From positions 16,672,501-16,736,500 of the forward strand of contig JAYKKT010000089.1 of assembly GCA_036023115.1 (NCBI GenBank): a stretch of 64,000 nucleotides of DNA, written 5' to 3'. This document shows positions 54,411 to 64,000 of the stretch, piece after piece (within the stretch, counting starts at the first letter, position 1; each line of letters starts with the position of its first letter). A model generated the notes under the pieces. That model ran no database searches. It was not told the DNA's origin and saw only the letters and a list, made by a program, of their open reading frames with translations. A program made the position numbers and the translations under genes. This stretch comes from Brasenia schreberi. Its lineage: Eukaryota > Streptophyta > Magnoliopsida > Nymphaeales > Cabombaceae.

Positions 54411-56379
54411 GATTTTTGAAATCTGACTTCTATCGGGGCGATTGTGAGCAAGTGAGCTCTTTTCCTCGCAGACCTTCTTGCACCGATGCGCAAGGGTAAG
54501 TCTGTACGCTTGGCAAAGTCTTTTAAAATGTAAACCTCTTTGAAAAATAACCTAAGTGTTTTGGGGCTTTGTATGTGCGATTTCAAATTTTATTACACGT
54601 GGGATTTGCACGTGCCTATGTCTTTCTTTTTATCTTTTTATGGCCAATTAGGTGTGTGCGCAAGTGACCTAAGTTGGGTGATTATTGAGCGGGAGTGTGG
54701 GGCTTGCTTTGATGCAATATGCGTCCTAACTCGTGGTATGGCGTATATGCAATGCAAACTCACGCAACTCCAAAGGGAAAACCCGAATTGAAAGACAATG
54801 CGGAAGGGAAATGACTTAATGTAAATTTGCAAAAGGGAAATTGCAAAAGGGAAATATGGCTATATCTTAAGAGTGAAAAGGCTCAATTGTGCAAGTGTGT
54901 GTCGTGTATATATGTAAAGACTACGCACACTACTGAACCTTAAAACTCAAATCTTAAAGACATAGCCGAAGGAAAATACTTATAATATATATGGGCCCGA
55001 AGGTCACCAACGTGTGCGTGGGTGTTGTGTGTATATTGAAAGACAACTCACACGACTTATAATGAAACCCAAATATAATTGCAATAGGCCTTGACTAAGG
55101 TCTTGGGAGTAAGAGCGAAAGCTCAATGTGTGTGAGTGTAGAATTGAAATACTACGCACACAACTTGAATGAAACCCAAATATAATTGCAATAGGCCTTG
55201 ACTAAGGTCTTGGGAGTAAGAGCGAAAGCTCAATGTGTGTGAGTGTAGAATTGAAATACTACACACACGACATGAATTTAAACACCCAAAACGAAATTGC
55301 AATATGGCCTTTACTAAGGTCTTGGGAGTAAGAGCGAAAGCTCAATGTGTGTGAGTGTGAAAATTGAAAGACAACACACACAACTTAATAAAAACCCACA
55401 CAACTTAAATCATATAGGTATAACTATATCTTAAGGGCTGATTAGGCCCGTGTGTGTATCAAAATCGTGTGCAGCTAAGAGTGGAATAGGCTCAAGTGCA
55501 CATGTGTGTGGGTGTGCCAAACCACATTATTACAAGCGGGGGGAGACAACACTCCATTATTACAACCCCGTATCAAATTTAATTAAGCATAAGCAAGTTC
55601 ATAACAAGGACCGAGTTAGGCACTTATGTATAGCTGGTCCGGGTGTGACTTGCTTGGCTTTGGCGGAGTGAGTCACCTCGGGCTGCAAGAGGGAGCTCCT
55701 TGGATGGCTGCGGCAGGTGGAGGTGTTGGTCGGATGGGAGAAGTTGCAGGTATTGGTCGAGTGGAAGGGTTGGCATCTTGGCTGAGGTTGAAGTGTTTTA
55801 GGGAGGTAAGGGTGCTGAGGTAGATGCTAGGAGCTGGGATGAGTCTTAGGGAGAGGTAGGGCTGCTAGCTAAGGGAAGAGGGGCAGGTGGTACAGGTGCT
55901 GGCCGAGTGGTGTTGGGGGGTTGGGTTGGCCGAATGGAATAGGTGCTGGCTGGGTAGATGGAAGGTGGCGAATGGAGGGGACGAAGGATGGAGTTTGAGA
56001 TGGGGTACTAACCAAGGGGAAGGTCCTGGCCAAATGGTGGAAGGTGGTGGGTGTAAGGTCTTGGCCGGATGGAAGAAGGTGGCAGGTGGAAAGTGGCGTG
56101 GAATGGTGTTGGCCGGGTGCAGCAGGTGGAAGGTGGAAGGTAGCGTGGAATGGTGTTGGAGTTTAGCAGCATCCCCTTGGCCTTCGATCCATAGACCTAG
56201 TTGCAGCATGTTGGTGCAGCTCCAAGTTAGGTGTAGGTGCATACAAGCTTAATCCCACACTCTTAGGCTAAACCCACATGATTAACCCAAAACTTGACAC
56301 AAAAGTCAAGCCCACCACTCATACTTTATCCCCCATTCTCTCTCTTCCCAAGCTTTTCACGTGAACTCCTTGTGGGCCC
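54411..56379 (-). repeat. Minus-strand LTR fragment fused to GYP-1
   Basis: It lacks about the last 100 bases at its U5 side: it begins at the bases before gcgattgtgagcaagtgagc. It has the U5 hairpin CTTGC/GCAAG at 54,477-54,494, three to four subrepeats (55,100-55,345), the conserved block at 55,538-55,569 and a G-rich leader region (55,640-56,160), and ends in U3 words (ttggtgcagc, cacgtgaactcc) where a new LTR end begins. Confidence 0.8.
55102..55345 (-). repeat. 107-112-bp subrepeats with mini-hairpin
   Basis: cttgggagtaagagcgaaag starts at 55,102, 55,209 and 55,321. Each holds GAGC-GAAA-GCTC. This is the same family as the 112-bp unit at 37,465 in the other orientation. Confidence 0.9.
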
Positions 56380-56554
56380 TGTAGACGCAGAAAATTCCTG
56401 CTCTTGGTTTTTAGGCCTGAAGCGAACCTTTTCGTGTGCCTAAGTCTTAATTAAGCAAAAGGGCGTGCCTGCTAGCTTACTTAAGCGAGCAAAGATATAT
56501 TTTAAACCTGACTCCTAACGTGGCGACTGTGAGCAAGCAAGCTCTTGTCGTCAC
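56380..56554 (-). repeat. Minus-strand LTR end fragment
   Basis: It starts TGTAGACGCAG and has the hairpin region at 56,471-56,490 (one mismatch). It is cut at 56,554 by the GYP-3 LTR (flank GTCAC). Confidence 0.75.
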
Positions 56555-57990
56555 TGTAGACAACGAAAATTTTCACTTATGGGTTCTTAGGCCTGAAGTG
56601 AACCTTTTCGCAATCTACTTCGCTTTATGGGCGTGCCAGCTAGTTTACTTTAACTAGCAAAGTATGTTTTGAAAATAATCTGACTTTTGAAAGGCGATTG
56701 TAGGCAAGCGGGATTTTTACGTCGCAGACCTTCTTGCACCGATGCGCAAGGGTCAGTCTGTACGCTTAGAGACTTCGTTTTGAAACAAGTTTAACTCAAA
56801 ATATATTTTGAATGAAGAAGTGTTTTAAAACCTTTTGAAAACCATGCATTTGGGCGATTTTGACTTTGTAAGGGTTGGACGACCCTAAGTCTTTCAAATT
56901 TTAATCTACTTAGGCACGATGGGCGTGCATCGAAATAGCCTAAGTCTTGCACGATTTGATTCGGGTTTGTACGATTTTCAGATTTTAGATCACGTGGATT
57001 TGCACGTGCCTAAGTCTTTCTTTTTATCCCATTATGGGCCACCTAGGTGTGTGTTATGAACACTCCACTACATGGGGCGAATTTGAGCGGGAGTACGGGG
57101 CTTGCTTCGATGCAATATGCGTCCTACCTCGTGGTATGGCGTAGATGCAATGCAAACTCACGCTACTCCAAAGGGAAAACCCGAAATTAAAAGACAATGC
57201 CGAAGGGAAATTGCCGAAGGGAAATAACCGAAGGGAAATGACTTGTAAAATAAATAGCGGAAGGGGAAATACGGCTATATCTTAAGAGCGGAAAGGCTCA
57301 ATTGTGTAAGTGTGTGTCGTGTATATATTGAAAGACAACGCACACGACTTGAACCTTAAAACCCGAATCTTAAAGACGTAGCCGAAAGAAATACTTTATA
57401 TAGAGTATATGTAGGGGCCCTTACTTGGGTCTTGTAAATAAGAGCGAAGGCTCAATGTGTGTGCGTGCTTGAATTGAAAGACTTACACACACGACATAAA
57501 TGAAACCCAAATATAACCGCAATAAGGCCTTTACTAAGGTCTTGGGAGTAAGAGCGAAGGCTCAATGTGTGTGCGTGTGGAAAATGGAACGACAACACAC
57601 ACGACTTAATTAAAAACCCCCTTGACTTAAAATATATAAATATAACTATATATTAAGGGCTGGTTAGGCCCGTGTGTGTGCAAAAAGTGTACGACTAAGA
57701 GCGGAAAGGCTCAAGTGCACATGTGTGTGTGGGTGTGTCAAAGCCACGTTATTACAATCGGGGGGAGACGAAGCTCCTTTACTACAACCCCGTATCAAAA
57801 TTTAATAAAACACCAAATGTAAGGACTTACAACTTACCTAGCCCGCTATGTGGGGTGTGTCTAGGACGCGTACGCCTTGCGTGTGGAGCCCGGATCACAT
57901 GGAAGTGGAACCGGCTAGCTTGGAGGTGTTTGAGAACCTTTGAGGACTTGGGAGAGGTGTTTGAGTAGGCTTGGTATGGGCCTGGTTTTG

Positions 57991-58170
57991 GATGACTCGA
58001 GTTGGATTCTAGGGGTGCTTGGGGCAACTCGGGCTGTCTTGGTGCAGCCCGGGGTTTTACCCTGCAAGGGAGTGCCTTAGGATGACTCGAGTTGGATTCT
58101 AGGGGTGCTTGGGGCAACTCGGGCTGTCTTGGTGCAGCCCGGGGTTTTACCTTGCAAGGGAGTGCCTTAG
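57991..58170 (-). repeat. 90-bp tandem duplication
   Basis: Two units, 57,991-58,080 and 58,081-58,170, differ at one base that I can see; a third starts at 58,171 but diverges after 11 bases. Near identity indicates a recent slippage or unequal exchange. Confidence 0.95.
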
Positions 58171-58327
58171 GATGACTCGAGCCAAGGTGGTTCGAGTTAG
58201 GTTTTTAGGGGAAACCCTAACTAGGTTAGGTTCAGTCAGTCAAGGCCAAGGCAGGCCGACCAGGGCTGAGCTAGGGCTCGGCCTGGCTGGGTGGAGTCAT
58301 GGCTAGAGGTAGGTGGGTTCAAGGAAA

Positions 58328-58689
58328 CGGCCTGCCTTGTGGCAGGCCGGGGCTTTAGTGATGTGGGTGATACACGGCCTGCACCAGCAGGCCGTGGGCT
58401 TGGGGGTGAAGGAAGGGACACGGCCTGCACTAGCAGGCCGTGGGGTTTTTAAGGAGATGTGGCCTGCCGAGTGGCAGGCCCTGCCCTTGGTAAAGGAGGG
58501 GAAGCCCGGCCTGCACTAGCAGGCCGTGGGCTGGTAGGGAGAGGGCCTGCCGAGTGGCAGGCCTTTGCGGGTTTTTGGTAAGAAGTGACCTGCCGAGTGG
58601 CAGGCCCTGGCTGGGTTTAGATGAGGCACGGCCTGCACCAGCAGGCCGTGGGTTTATTAAAGGGAATGGCCTGCCAAGGAGCAGGCCAT
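58328..58689 (-). repeat. Array of nine GGCCTGC hairpins in LTR leader
   Basis: Nine stems of GGCCTGC(C)/(G)GCAGGCC with 4-5-base loops in about 360 bases. Loop classes: ACCA/ACTA, GAGT, TTGT, AAGGA. Flanking bases often lengthen the stem (CGGCC..GGCCG, TGGCC..GGCCA). Downstream (in sense) of the TATA box, so it would be transcribed. Confidence 0.9.
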
Positions 58690-59348
58690 TGGGTTTGGTT
58701 TGGGGCAAGGGATGGTGGCGAAGTGGGTTTCGGTTAAAGGCAGGTTAGGGGCGGCGGTTTGTAGGGGGTGGTAGGCTAGTCGGGGTAGGTGAGTTGCAGG
58801 TGGAGTTGGGTGGTTAAGGGCAGGTGGTGGTAGGCTTAGGTAGTGCAGGTCAGGGTGGGTTTTGGTTGGGGCGGTGATAGGTAGGTTCGGCCAGGCTGCG
58901 GCCGGTGGTGGGGGCGGCGACTAAGGGATGTTGGATGGTGGCGAGGTGGGGTTCGGCCAGCTAGGGCAGGTCGGTTGGGACAGGATTTTTTGTGAAGTTC
59001 GGCCAGCACTTGGCCGGACTTACTTGGGGTGGTTTAGGGTCAGTTAGGTGTAGGTGGGTTCATATGGGTTAGGTTTAGAAGGGTAAGGAGAAGGGGTAGG
59101 TTTAGTTTGAGGCTTACCTTAGGTGCAGCCCACTAGGTCCAGCCACCTCCAATCGGTCCAGCCCACTTCCACGCCCGCGGTCCACCTCTTGGTGCAGCTA
59201 AGCTCGAGTTGGTGCAGCCCCCTTGATCTAGCCTTGGCCAACATGGCTCAAGCCCACTTCACTCATTAGCCCACATGGCTAGGTTTATCACTCCCTCTCT
59301 CTCCTCCCAAGTATTTGCATGAACCCTTTACATGGACCCCCTCACCTC

Positions 59349-59356
59349 TATTTATA
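59349..59356 (-). promoter_or_regulatory. TATA box of GYP-3 LTR
   Basis: TATAAATA on the minus strand, with U3 palindromic words upstream in sense (59,400-59,670). It corresponds to the box at 32,499. Confidence 0.65.
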
Positions 59357-60737
59357 GAGATTTGAGGTGGGTCTTGGATTTGGGTTTGGGTTTGGGGTTT
59401 GGATCCATACCCAAATCCAAACACTATTTGGATCTGGATATTGGATCTCGGATATTTTGAGATCTGTATCCGATCCAAACCCAATATTTTTATGGATACG
59501 GATCTGGATATTTTGATCCAGATCCGATCCAATCCAAACACTATTTGGATCCAATCCAAATCCAAACACTATTTGGATCGACCCAAACACTATTTGGATT
59601 GGCCCAAATCCAAACACTATTCATTACATGGATTTGGATCTGGATATATATGGTCCAGATCCAAATCAAAATTTCTTCGGACAGTCCTTCTTGGCTTCTC
59701 GAGGCGAACGATCTGTGCGGGCACTGGCTTCATCAGCGCTCCGTCTGGTGCTGGGTTTTCCCCAACTTTGTCGTCCGGACTTCGTCTCGCCGTTCTGGAC
59801 TCCGTTGAGCTTTTCATCAAATGGGCTCTGCTTTCTTTTGTTTTTTTCTCAGGGAGTGGCTTCTGAAGCTCTGGGCTTGAATCCTCTTCGGGCCTAGGGT
59901 CTTCTTTTGCCTTCTGTACCTGTTTTCACATTTCAAAACAGGTCGTCGTTTTGGCTCAAACGAGCTTTTTGGTGTTTTGAGAGTTTTTGAAATATAGAAG
60001 ATTTGGGGTGTTTACAGATGCCCCTCTTTGGCATTATCCAAATGTATTTGGATAATGGCAAAGAAGAAACACCCCATTTTGGTTTTTCTCTCAAATTTTC
60101 TCGAGAATACACCATTTGTTTCACAAAAACCCTGTTTTCTTTTTACACAGGTGGGGATTTTTAGCAAAAGGGGTCTTTTCCTAGCTATTTCCCTATATGT
60201 ATGATCATGCACGAATGACTCTTTGAATGCATGCATGAGAAAATTTTTATTTTTTTGTTTTTGAGCCCGAAGAGAGCCTTTTGAGGCTGGTTGCTCCGAG
60301 CAGGTTTTTACCCATGTCTTTTTGACATTCGTGGGTTTTTCGAAAGTTTCTTTTTGAAAAGGAACTCCTTTTAACTTGTATCGAAAAGGACTTCCATTTT
60401 TCATACTTACCTTCATTCGGGTTTCAATACCTGCTACTCAGTAGAGGTTTTTGGGTAGGAAAACTTGGAAAACATTTCAAAGTTCCATTTCCTACAAAAC
60501 AGAGTCGAGTTCTCAAACAAAATGAAATCCAAATAAGCCGATTTTATTCGTACTTTAGGATTTCCGCAAATTTGAATCTTTTTCTTTGGGGATAAGCCGT
60601 AGGGATATGGGAAAGAGATACCACGGTCCCTTCTGAAGCGTCCCGTGGTTTTAGGCAAAGAATCGGAAAATCGCTCTTTGGAGCTTTGGCTTTTTGTTTC
60701 TTTTTCATAGAGGGTCTCCCTTTGGGAGTATTTTTTC

Positions 60738-60960
60738 ATTAATCCCTCTTTTCTTTAAAGGAGAGCAGCTCTTTGGAGGAGTTTTTGTATTCCCTGTTTA
60801 TGAAGGGAAGACCTCTTTGGGAGGAGTGTTTTTATATCTCCTTTTTCTTTTGAACGAGAAGACCTCTTTCGGAGGAGTTTTTGTATTCCCGGTTTATGAA
60901 GGGAAGACCACTTTCGGAGGAGTTTTTGTATTCTCGATTTTTTTTTCTTTCTTTTGAAAA
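60738..60960 (-). repeat. Tandem repeat near the PPT side of GYP-3
   Basis: About four units of 45-65 bp with ggaggagtttttgtattccc and gaagggaagaccNcttt, forming weak CTCTTT/GGAGGAG pairings. No comparable block was seen in GYP-1, whose 3' end is lost. Function unknown. Confidence 0.75.
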
Positions 60961-61949
60961 TAGCCAATTTTCCTTTTCGGAGAGAAAGTAGGATGGGGGA
61001 GGGCTTATCCCTTTGGTTACTCGATTCAAACGAGATCGTCCTATTTCTTAATAGCATCTGCTATTCGAAAATATTTTGATATTTTGAACAAGGCTTAATC
61101 TTGTAAGCCAGGGTTCTTTGAAATATAGCCAATTCATTTTTGGAAGACTCTACTTTTCGAAAAGTATAGATTCCTCCATTCGGGGTTATACAATCTACTT
61201 CGATCCTTCTTTTAAGAAGTTTCAAAGGAGTTCGATTTTTTCAAAATCCTTTTGAAAAAGAATTCAACATAAACCCTTTTGAATATTCGGGCATTTTCGG
61301 GGTTTTGCTAATTTCTACCCACAATATCAACAAATTTCTACTTTTTGTTGCCCTTTTGAAGACATGGGGATATTTCTACTCGAGTTTGCCACCCTTTTGG
61401 GCTTTCTTCGGGGTGATATGATGCATGCTATGCACTCCATGTGTTTTAAAATGGAAATACATGTCTTTATGCAACGATGAACACATGAAATGTATCTAAC
61501 AAATCACGAAGGAGATGCATTCGCTTATCCATGGAAAGTGTCTAGGGGCTGTGTTTAAAAATGCCCCTAGCTTGATGGGAATTTCGCATGGCCGTATGGT
61601 GAAGGGCCATGGCTTTTCAAAGGGATTTTGGATGGACAATGGTATGTTCATGTCCATGCACTTCCATGGTTTTTCTAACATGATTATGATACTTTTTGCT
61701 CAAGGATGGGAAACATAACCAGCCCTAAGTGATCGTCATGGCCATCAGGTTTTAGTTTTGACATGGTCTCCATATTTCATCGTGAGATTCATGTTCTTTA
61801 TCCTAACACAATCAAGGTTTTCATATAAACCAGAAGTTGAAGAAAATCTTTCTTTTCAAAGCCATCAAGGGTTTTTGTGAAATGCTAACCCTTTTTCGAG
61901 ATTCTCATTTCCTTTTTAAAATTTGCCTCGAAGGTGTTGGTTTTGATTT
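60961..61949 (-). other. GYP-3 3' non-coding region
   Basis: T-rich on the plus strand, no coding match on either strand. It lies where RT, RNase H and integrase would be expected. Confidence 0.5.
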
Positions 61950-62500
61950 GTATGGAGACATGCCTATGAAGGCTCGATACTTAGGGGGTCGACTCTTATT
62001 GCCCCTTTGATTTTGCAAAACCCTGAATTCGATTTCTAGAATGATGTCTAGACTCGATGCATATGAATGATTTCAAAGTGTAATGCATGATGCTTATGAA
62101 CACACTATGGGTTAACTTATTTCTAAAAATCCCCAATTTTCCATAAGTTAAGGATTTTTGCGAAGTTCAGGAAGCTTGGAGGTGTTTATTCCTCCTTGCT
62201 TTGGTGATTCTCGAGCTTTTCATTTTTGAAAAAGCTCTAGGCAAAAGGGTAGATAGGACCAGCTTTTTGCACACTTGGTTTCAGGGAGTATATACAATTT
62301 TCGAAAGCATTTTTACAATTTTTCAAAAATGGGCTTTGTACATGGCCAAAGGCTTTTGGAAATAAATTTCTTTTTGTAATTTTTCGTTTTTCCAAATGTT
62401 TTTGAGATTTTGAGAGTTTTCAACTTTTTTTGTCTTTTTCAAAAGTAGGGATCTTCCATTGAACCTTCAAAGAAAACATTCATGAATCAGACTCTAATCA
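61950..62500 (-). pseudogene. GYP-3 pre-RT linker remnant
   Basis: Minus-strand sequence related to 30,430-31,060 of GYP-2: a segment for YEDMPG-like residues (tatggagacatgcctatgaa on plus), a gaggtgtttattcctcctt region and the final lysine-rich tract ending gggatcttccattgaacct. Stops throughout. Confidence 0.65.
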
Positions 62501-62536
62501 GATAGGTCTAAGACATGGGTTTCGGTTTTAGAGGTT

Positions 62537-63943
62537 CTACAAGGCACCCTTGACCCAGATGGTCTTAGGTGGCGGCTCTGGTGGTATGGGTGGGCTGTAG
62601 CCCAGTCCATATCGTTCCCTATTGGTTTTAGGTAGGACAGGCTCAAGCCTACCTTGGTTTCGGGTTCCCAGGCCCGCGTAGGGTTTATATCCCATATTCA
62701 GAATCATGTTCCAAGACTTTTTGCTTTTCGAAAAGTTTTGGTATAAATCATGGTCTTGGAACATGGAATCGTCCATGTTGGGGATATATACCCTTTTGGA
62801 TATCGGGAGTTTGGATTCCGGGGTGATGGAAGACTTGGGCTTCCATACAAACCTGGTTTGGGAGACTTTGCCCTCAAGGAAAGCCAAGCTTGGTTCCTTG
62901 AGGAGTTTTGGACATAGCAGGTTTATGGAAAACTTATGGTTCCATACCCTATTTTGGGAAAGATTTACTTCAAGGGGAGCCATGCAAGGTCCCTTGAAGT
63001 TTTTGACTTGGTCCCTAGGTTCAACTCGTGGTGCCCCTAGGGATTGATTTTTTTGTTTCAAAGCCATAGCCTTGGCTCCAGGGCACAGGACTAGGCTCGA
63101 AGAAGTGGGTTTTTCTATGGTAGGGTTATGAGCTCCTAAGATGTCGATGCATGCATTAGGGGTCTCCATGTCTACCATTTTCGAAACTTCTTTTTGTTTT
63201 TGAAATTCCTTTGAATGGTGCGCGATAGTTGGCGCACCTTGAAAATCCTCAAGTTTTGGCACAGTTTGTGGGTTTGTGTGTGCAAAGGGGTTATCCAATG
63301 CATCTGATGACCCTACATGAAGAAGAGAGTCTTGAGAAGGATGGGTTTCAGGCATACCTCTTTGTGGCTTGTCTACCTTTTCAGGGTGAGAGCAAGCCGA
63401 TTTCCCGGGTAACTCTGTTTTGAGCCCCCGGGGTTTAACGAGGCGTTTCCTTTCGAAACCTTCCTGTTTTTCACTCTCGTTCCTTTGTAGGGTGTGGACT
63501 TCATGTCCCACTGTATGTGTGTGCCTAGACTTAGGACTTTTACTTGAAGTTTTCAAAATTTCAAAATTTTGTTTTTCAATTTTTTGGTCTTTTTCCAAAT
63601 TTTCAAGATTTTTTTGGTTTTTTGAAATAGAAAAATCTTTTTTTGGTTTTTCTATGGATTTTGAAAAGCTTGAAGTTGTAGGAGTGGACGACTTATCCCT
63701 TTGCCGGGATTTGTCTCTAATCTCCAATCCTTCGTTGAGTTTGAGATCGGTTTTCAATTCACGATCTGTATGTGCCCTCGAAGAGCTGCTATGTGTTCGA
63801 TGGGCTTTAAGCTCCTTGCTTAAAGCATCCATCTTTTGAAATATTTTTTCAATCTCATCGAGCTCTCTTTGGGCTTTATCTGATTTGAAAACCTCTTTTA
63901 GTTTACTCAACGAAGATTTTTGTAGCTTTCTATCCATTTTCAT
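62537..63943 (-). CDS. GYP-3 protein: Gag-like N-terminus joined to G-patch segment
   Basis: 468 codons without a stop, starting MKMDRKLQK. Residues 1-60 are a charged helix (QRELDEIEKIFQKMDALSKELKAHR) like the Gag N-terminus of GYP-1 and GYP-2. 60-150 is Ser/Lys-rich. 150-390 is a proline-rich linker with repeated PxxxxLxxxPxxALEG-type words. The end has MDDSMFQDHDLYQNFSKSKK, then WNMILNMGYKPYAGLG and NQGRLEPVLP, closely matching the GYP-1 G-patch segment. Capsid core, zinc knuckle and protease are absent. The boundary with the GYP-1-like C-terminus shows coding constraint outlasting loss of enzymes. Its role could be RNA binding or packaging using another element's Gag, which is inference only. 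Confidence 0.75.
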   Translation of the reverse strand: MKMDRKLQKSSLSKLKEVFKSDKAQRELDEIEKIFQKMDALSKELKAHRTHSSSSRAHTDRELKTDLKLNEGLEIRDKSRQRDKSSTPTTSSFSKSIEKPKKDFSISKNQKNLENLEKDQKIEKQNFEILKTSSKSPKSRHTHTVGHEVHTLQRNESEKQEGFERKRLVKPRGLKTELPGKSACSHPEKVDKPQRGMPETHPSQDSLLHVGSSDALDNPFAHTNPQTVPKLEDFQGAPTIAHHSKEFQKQKEVSKMVDMETPNACIDILGAHNPTIEKPTSSSLVLCPGAKAMALKQKNQSLGAPRVEPRDQVKNFKGPCMAPLEVNLSQNRVWNHKFSINLLCPKLLKEPSLAFLEGKVSQTRFVWKPKSSITPESKLPISKRVYIPNMDDSMFQDHDLYQNFSKSKKSWNMILNMGYKPYAGLGTRNQGRLEPVLPKTNRERYGLGYSPPIPPEPPPKTIWVKGAL

Positions 63944-64000
63944 GCAATTTTCCTAAGTATGCACGATTTTTGAAAAACACTCTTTTTTTCGAAAATTTGA

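Larger units (their letters stand above)
56555..60016 (-). repeat. GYP-3 3' LTR
   Basis: 3462 bp. The sense start at 60,016 is TGTAAACACCCC directly beside the polypurine tract; the sense end is at 56,555 (TTGTCTACA). TATA box at 59,349, hairpin array 58,328-58,689, 90-bp tandem duplication, conserved block 57,760-57,791, subrepeats 57,430-57,600 and U5 hairpins 56,639-56,658 and 56,733-56,750. Same type as the solo LTR at 31,714-38,543. Confidence 0.88.
60017..64000 (-). mobile_element. GYP-3: non-autonomous LTR element, internal region (continues past the window)
   Basis: In sense order: an open 468-codon frame (63,943-62,537), a decayed pre-RT linker (about 62,500-61,950), about 1.9 kb of non-coding sequence with a tandem repeat, then a polypurine tract complementary to 60,017-60,029 (AAAGAGGGGCATC) and the 3' LTR. 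No RT, RNase H or integrase is present. The 5' LTR must lie beyond 64,000. Confidence 0.85.

Noticed and set aside
58328..58689. CRISPR-like array (regular short palindromic repeats)
   Set aside because: Eukaryotic LTR context, irregular spacing, variable stems and no cas genes; the spacers are themselves related low-complexity sequence.
60755..61057. Lys/Arg-rich repeat protein on the minus strand (IQKLLRK units)
   Set aside because: The translation only mirrors the tandem DNA repeat in the GYP-3 3' region; another frame over it is also open.

Overview
This is nuclear DNA from a flowering plant with a repeat-rich genome. The evidence is Ty3/gypsy retrotransposons of the Tat lineage (second, archaeal-type RNase H after the first), an RTE-type LINE, a DUF659/hAT transposase relic, and a split gene with GT-AG introns whose product is a plant cyclic-nucleotide-gated channel (CNGC, group III type). 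I saw no bacterial or organellar genes, tRNAs or rRNAs.

Layout. 1-13,611 is a first nest of LTR elements: a minus-strand gag-pol relic (R1, 1-3,777) cut into the 3' end of a plus-strand element (P). P's 3' LTR (4,350-13,611) was later interrupted by two LTRs (4,834-8,014 plus; 8,142-10,310 minus) and a LINE 3' fragment (10,316-10,418). 13,612-28,992 is the only gene-bearing island: a GC-rich possible promoter/5' exon, a short coding-like exon with one stop, a hAT relic, and five recognisable CNGC exons between 19,780 and 27,121. A 3.27-kb LINE with a perfect 17-bp target duplication sits in the intron before the last exon. That last exon lacks the C-linker and first half of the cyclic-nucleotide-binding domain, and no IQ motif follows, so the locus is probably a pseudogene or a disabled allele.

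28,993-64,000 is a second nest: GYP-2 (minus, split by a plus-strand solo LTR that itself carries a minus-strand solo LTR), several LTR fragments, GYP-1 (plus; 5' LTR, PBS, gag, protease, G-patch, RT, two RNase H domains and integrase in one frame with scattered stops, 3' LTR missing) and GYP-3 (minus; 3' LTR, polypurine tract, no RT/integrase, but an open 468-residue reading frame joining a Gag-like N-terminus to the G-patch region).

The LTRs are the most unusual feature. In the sense direction they start TGTAAACACCC, end GTCTACA, and lead to a PBS of the type TGGCACRCCCRGTGGGAC. Behind the TATA box several carry long arrays of small near-perfect hairpins with different stem sequences, then a conserved block starting GGGGTTGTAATAACGGAGC, then 107-112-bp subrepeats each holding a GAGC/GCTC mini-hairpin. 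Near the 3' end are two hairpins whose stems change in a paired (covarying) way between copies. This points to a selected structured RNA leader and is the best candidate here for something undescribed.

All gene and domain calls come from reading translated sequence by eye. Junctions without a target duplication are accurate to roughly 10-30 bases.
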